From Palaemon carinicauda (Eukaryota > Arthropoda > Malacostraca > Decapoda > Palaemonidae), in NCBI RefSeq assembly GCF_036898095.1, contig NC_090726.1:31950361-32014360 (forward strand): 64,000 nt of DNA. Direction: 5' to 3'. A program made the translations under genes and the position numbers. Shown here piece by piece: positions 9,801 to 64,000 of the stretch. Every line of letters starts with the position of its first letter. Positions within the stretch are counted from its first letter, which is position 1. Below the pieces are notes generated by a model. That model was not told the origin of the DNA. It searched no databases and saw nothing but the letters and a program-made list of their open reading frames with translations.

Positions 9801-12006
9801 GGGTGTCTTTCTGGATCAACGAGGCGGCAATCCCCTTGATCAGCTCTTCAGGAAAGAGACACTTGGATAGCGGAGCAAACATCAGCTCTGACTTCTGACA
9901 TGGTGTGATCCCAGCCGACAAGAAGGAGCAAAGGTGATCTCGCTTCTTAAGAACTCCAGACACGAAAGAAGCCGCAAGCTCGCCAGATCCATCCCGAATG
10001 GCTTTGTCCATGCATGACATGATGAGCATGGCAGAGTCCTTATCCGAAGGGGAGGTCTTTCTGCTCAACGCTCCCAAACACCAGTCCAGGAAGTTGAAGA
10101 TCTCAAACGCACGGAAAACTCCCTTTAAAAGATGGTCCATGTCCGAAAAGGTCCAGCAAATCTTGGAGCGTCTCATAGCCAGTCTGCGGGGAGAGTCTAC
10201 CAGACTTGAGAAGTCGCCCTGGGCAGAGGCAGGAACTCCCAAGCCGAGATCTTCTCCCGTGGCATACCAGACGCTAGATTTGGAAGCAAGCTTGGTGGGG
10301 GGAAAGATGAAGGACGTCTTCCCAAGTTGCTTCTTGGCCTGCAACCACTCTCCCAGTACCCTTAAAGCTCTCTTGGATGAGCGCGCGAGTACGAGCTTCG
10401 TAAAGGCAGGAGCTGCTGACTGCATGCCTAAAGCGAACTCAGAGGGAGGTGAGCGTGGGGCTGCAGACACGAACTGGTCCGGATACAACTCCCTAAACAG
10501 AGCAAGGACTTTCCTAAAGTCTAAGGAGGGAGGCGTAGTCTTGGGTTCATCTATGTCGGAGTGTTGATCGTCCAAATGAGCAGCTTCGTCGTCATCAGAG
10601 ATTCCTTCATCCGAATGCTGAGGAGGAAGCGGCAAAGGAGGAGAAGAAAGCTGAACGGCTGAATCCGGCAGCACGGGTGCATGCGTAGCTGCACTGGATC
10701 CAACATCATGCCGCTGCTGGTCAGTCTGAGAGCTGGCAACAACAAAAGCGGAGTGGTGGTGCGTGGTGGGGACTGCCGTGGGTTGCGGAGACTGCCGCAT
10801 TGCGTCAAAACACGGCAGCTTGACAGCACCTTCCCACTGCTGATGCGGTAGCTCACGCATGTCAACGGAGGGTGCCGCATGTCGGCTAACATCAACATGC
10901 GTCTGGCAGGGTCGACTGCGCATCGGTGGTGGAGCTCTCACAGTCGGAGTGTGGGAGCAGGCAGCCGCAGTGTCAGCTGAGCGCACAACCGTGGCAGGTT
11001 GTGGGTTAACGGGTGGAGCTTCAACCTTCTCAGCACGATACTCCTGCATGAAGGAAGCTAGCTGAGTCTGCATAGACTGCAGCATAGACCACTTAGGGTC
11101 TACAGCGGTTGGTGCAGCAACAGACGGAGTTATTGCCTGCTGCGGAACCACTCTACCTCTCTTGGGAGGTGTGCAGTCTTCGGAAGACTGCGGCGAGTCC
11201 GAACTGACCCAGTGGCTACACCTGGGCCGTTGGACTCGCTCGGAAGGGACCTTGCGCTTGAGAGGTCGTGAGACCTTGGTCCAGCGTTTCTGACGAGAAA
11301 CTACTTCCGCAGACGAGGAATGAATGGGCTCACTCGTCTGTTTGTGGGTGGGACGATCTCTGCAAGATACGTCCGCAACCACTGAGGGTACATCTGTACG
11401 CTGATCAAGGCCTGTCGAACCCTTTGGTCCTTCGACATTGCTTCTCCCCTGGGCTTGGGAGCTTGCAAGAGGTCCCGGACTGGGAGGACGACTGGCACGA
11501 ACAGATGCACCCTCATGCGTAACACTGACACTTTTCACAGCACTTGCACTCACTACACTTCCCACTGCACTTTTCTCCTTCAACTCTTTGACATCGGCTA
11601 AGAGTTGATTGCGGTCATTCGCTAAAGACTCAACTCGGTCACCAAGAGCCTGAATGGCACGCATCATGTCCGCCATCGAGGGTTGCTGAGAGCTAGTAGA
11701 AGGGTCGGGTGTAACCACTACAGGGGAAGGAATAGGTTGAGGGGCATGGGGAGAGGAAAAATCAAAAGAGCGAGAAGAACTCCTCCTGATCCTATCCTTC
11801 TCTAGCCTACGTGCATTCTTAAGGAATTCTTGAAAATCGAATTCTGAAAGCCCAGCGCATTCCTCACATCGATCTTCCAATTGACAGGCTTTACCCCTAC
11901 AATTGGAACAAACGGTGTGAGGATCGATAGAGGCCTTCGGAAGACGCCTAGAACAGTCCCTAGCGCTACACTGCCTGTACTTGGGGACTTGAGTAGGGTC
12001 AGACAT
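9610..12006 (-). CDS. DIRS copy B gag, intact
   Basis: The 798 codons begin MSDPTQVPKYRQC. An N-terminal cysteine cluster (CSARDC, CSNCRGKAC, DRCEEC within residues 13-50) is probably zinc-binding. A Ser/Pro/Gln-rich middle follows, then a conserved acidic-to-helical block (DFRKVLALFRELYPDQF, MADMMRAIQALG earlier) and a basic Arg/Gly/Lys tail typical of nucleic-acid-binding gag. It packages the element RNA by analogy with other gag proteins. This copy has the shortest central repeat section. Confidence 0.82.
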   Translation of the reverse strand: MSDPTQVPKYRQCSARDCSRRLPKASIDPHTVCSNCRGKACQLEDRCEECAGLSEFDFQEFLKNARRLEKDRIRRSSSRSFDFSSPHAPQPIPSPVVVTPDPSTSSQQPSMADMMRAIQALGDRVESLANDRNQLLADVKELKEKSAVGSVVSASAVKSVSVTHEGASVRASRPPSPGPLASSQAQGRSNVEGPKGSTGLDQRTDVPSVVADVSCRDRPTHKQTSEPIHSSSAEVVSRQKRWTKVSRPLKRKVPSERVQRPRCSHWVSSDSPQSSEDCTPPKRGRVVPQQAITPSVAAPTAVDPKWSMLQSMQTQLASFMQEYRAEKVEAPPVNPQPATVVRSADTAAACSHTPTVRAPPPMRSRPCQTHVDVSRHAAPSVDMRELPHQQWEGAVKLPCFDAMRQSPQPTAVPTTHHHSAFVVASSQTDQQRHDVGSSAATHAPVLPDSAVQLSSPPLPLPPQHSDEGISDDDEAAHLDDQHSDIDEPKTTPPSLDFRKVLALFRELYPDQFVSAAPRSPPSEFALGMQSAAPAFTKLVLARSSKRALRVLGEWLQAKKQLGKTSFIFPPTKLASKSSVWYATGEDLGLGVPASAQGDFSSLVDSPRRLAMRRSKICWTFSDMDHLLKGVFRAFEIFNFLDWCLGALSRKTSPSDKDSAMLIMSCMDKAIRDGSGELAASFVSGVLKKRDHLCSFLSAGITPCQKSELMFAPLSKCLFPEELIKGIAASLIQKDTHDLVASSARKATALPSVPRPRMDTPASRFIPPFRGRTSSRGGTRADSQRGKKKKGSKSSKDRV

Positions 12007-12480
12007 CTTGAATTAGTCAAAGGGGGAAATCCAAAATCTATCCAAGTCGTCAACAAATAATCCAAAATCTAATCAATAAAGCTTGATAAGGTATTGATAA
12101 TAACTCCTGTAAAGCGAAAGCTAATATCTAGAGAGAATACATCACCAAATAGCGTGAAAATCAACTCCAGAAACAACAGCGTATCAAGTAGGTCTTGCCG
12201 GTGGCACGACAGAGAGAAAATTGGTTCTTGTTGACAAGAAGTACCTGAGTACCTACTCGACAGATGGCGCTGTTGTTGTACACCCCCACCTGTATAGCGA
12301 TCGCTGGCGTATCCCGCCCGTAGGTTTTTTCTGTCAGGCAACAGAGTTGCAGCTACATGATCACCGGGTAAGATTAATATTGAAAAATGAAACTTCAGGA
12401 AGATAAACAGTTATTCAAAACAGGAACTTTAGTATTTTACTGAATGTTTCCTATTTATTCATATTGCATTTTTCTCCTAC

Positions 12481-62944
<50,464 letters not shown>

Positions 62945-62958
62945 TGGCCATAAATTCC

Positions 62959-62968
62959 TTTTATATAA
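62959..62968 (-). promoter_or_regulatory. Candidate TATA box of the ionotropic receptor gene
   Basis: The minus strand reads TTATATAAAAGG here, a strong TATA match. About 24-30 bases downstream, CAGTCC or CTAGG could serve as an initiator, just before the short candidate start-codon exon. An ATG between the TATA box and the proposed start site would lie upstream of transcription. AT-rich sequence makes chance matches common, so this depends on the neighbouring exon being real. Confidence 0.3.
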
Positions 62969-62979
62969 GGTCACGTCCC

Positions 62980-64000
62980 AGTTCGGTTACAGAATTATAC
63001 ATGACCTCCAAAATATGTTAAGTTTAATTACCACCTTTCATATAATCCCTCTCACAATCTTTAGTATACTGTACAGTAGTTCATATATTAAGTCTCCATT
63101 GTATATGAAAATATAGAAAAAAAATATGTTTTTTATATCAAAAATTATATATCCTATTTGAGTATAATTTGTAATTACTATACTCTTTTGCTAGATTCAC
63201 ACTGACCTTTAAGGCTATATACCAACCCATGTCGGTAAAATTGAAAAGATCACCCAGGTTAATTGGTTTTATCAAATGGGAACTGAATTGTGGTCATCAC
63301 CTGGTCACTTCTCAAGATGGTGAAGTTTTCAGTAAAGGTCATTCTATTGAATGTGACAATTTGTTCTTGAGATATGATATTGAGATATATGTTTACTTTA
63401 TTCAATTACTTCATAACTTTTAATAAAAACTCACTTTACTTACAGTATTTCTTAATTCCTGTGCATGCTGAAGTTTTGGTATTCAGTAGTAAAAGTTTAA
63501 GTAATTGAGGTAGACCTTTATAAGAATTATCCTCTGATATCTGCTACAATGTTAGATTACATTCAAAGTATAAATTTCAATGGAGTGCAGTTTGTTAAAG
63601 TTGAATAGTGCTAAAAGGATAAGATTTGTTTAATTTTGTTACCAATGCTGACAAGATTTAATAACGCGATGTAGAGTTCACTACTCGCACTTTTCGCATA
63701 ACAGTCACATGGCCACTCTTGTGACTGACTTCTCTCTTTGATTCCTTTTTACTCCTCAAAAATTTTCATTACAGTCCTCCCCTAATCATTCTATGACTTC
63801 TTTAGATACGGCTATTTACGAGAAGTGGTCTGCATGTGGCAGTTCTACAACTTCTCTATGATTTAGCTGGACACCAACCTTTATCACTTTCTCTGTTATC
63901 TCCGCCACTTTTTCAAACTAGATTTAGTGTTATGGTAGAAAACAACATTACTGGCTTAAAAGTTAAGTAATTCTGGTACTATCTGTCTTTGTAATTCCCA
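62980..64000. other. Upstream flank of the receptor model, nothing recognised
   Basis: Possible 5' regulatory region of the receptor gene on the minus strand. GGGACGTGACC lies just upstream of the TATA box, but no binding site can be claimed. Short frames here show no protein features. Confidence 0.35.

Larger units (their letters stand above)
6212..12387 (-). mobile_element. DIRS retrotransposon family I, copy B (complete, about 6.2 kb)
   Basis: Both inverted termini are present: TTTTTCAATATTAATCTTAC at 6212 and its complement ending at 12387. No target duplication is visible, as expected for recombinase-mediated insertion. Gag and recombinase are open; RT has one nonsense codon. It lies in the intron after the 12659-12481 receptor exon, in the same orientation as that gene. 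Sequence from 6212 to 6651 is non-coding 3' region and from 12007 to 12387 is 5' leader. Confidence 0.9.

Noticed and set aside
63229..63423. 64-codon plus-strand frame near the right edge
   Set aside because: Low-complexity intergenic context with no domain or regulatory signal.

Overview
The window reads as an intron-rich, transposon-packed animal genome, most likely a decapod crustacean (shrimp-like). The reasons are spliced GT-AG exons of a divergent ionotropic receptor, several DIRS-type tyrosine-recombinase retrotransposon families, a non-LTR element of the I/Nimb type, RTE- and CR1-like relics, a tRNA-derived SINE and long (AT)n tracts. Nothing bacterial is present. Species assignment is inference from memory; no search was run.

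Host gene. One host gene can be assembled, on the minus strand and spread over about 50 kb. Eight candidate exons are proposed: 62944-62920 (start codon), 59533-59426 (signal peptide), 37753-37529, 37337-37290, 36941-36735, 36633-36415, 24305-24113 and 12659-12481. Most exon lengths are multiples of three. The one split codon, between the last two exons, closes perfectly. Joined, they give about 394 residues: signal peptide, short N-terminal region and the S1 half of an iGluR-type ligand-binding domain. The pore, membrane segments and S2 must lie to the left of position 12481, outside the window. The last two exons are strongly supported, the middle four moderately, and the 5' end only tentatively.

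Mobile elements. Everything else is mostly transposon lying in this gene's introns. DIRS family I has four copies: A (1-6187, cut by the window edge), B (6212-12387) and C (16664-22898) on the minus strand, and D (41781-54463) on the plus strand. Each encodes a zinc-finger gag, an RT-RNase H-methylase-like ORF overlapping gag in the +1 frame, and a tyrosine recombinase (YR) whose frame stays open across the RT ORF. No copy has all three ORFs intact, but every ORF is intact in at least one copy. Copy D is split by a full-length 6.4 kb LINE (44801-51241, minus) with two intact ORFs and a 10-bp target duplication. A second, older DIRS family (E, 24791-32107) has 44-bp inverted termini. More decayed DIRS relics lie at 12.9-15.1 kb and 56.2-58.5 kb, with isolated terminal relics elsewhere.

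Most unusual structure. Both DIRS families have companion short elements of about 280-295 bp (16371-16664, 54463-54757, 24503-24779). Each has 43-54 bp inverted termini and an interior made of the cognate DIRS 5' end, and each abuts or nearly abuts a DIRS terminus. They look like non-autonomous, MITE-like DIRS derivatives whose ends may also attract DIRS insertion.

Remaining stretches hold LINE and SINE fragments, a solo-LTR-like unit with a 22-bp direct repeat, microsatellites and sequence in which nothing was recognised.
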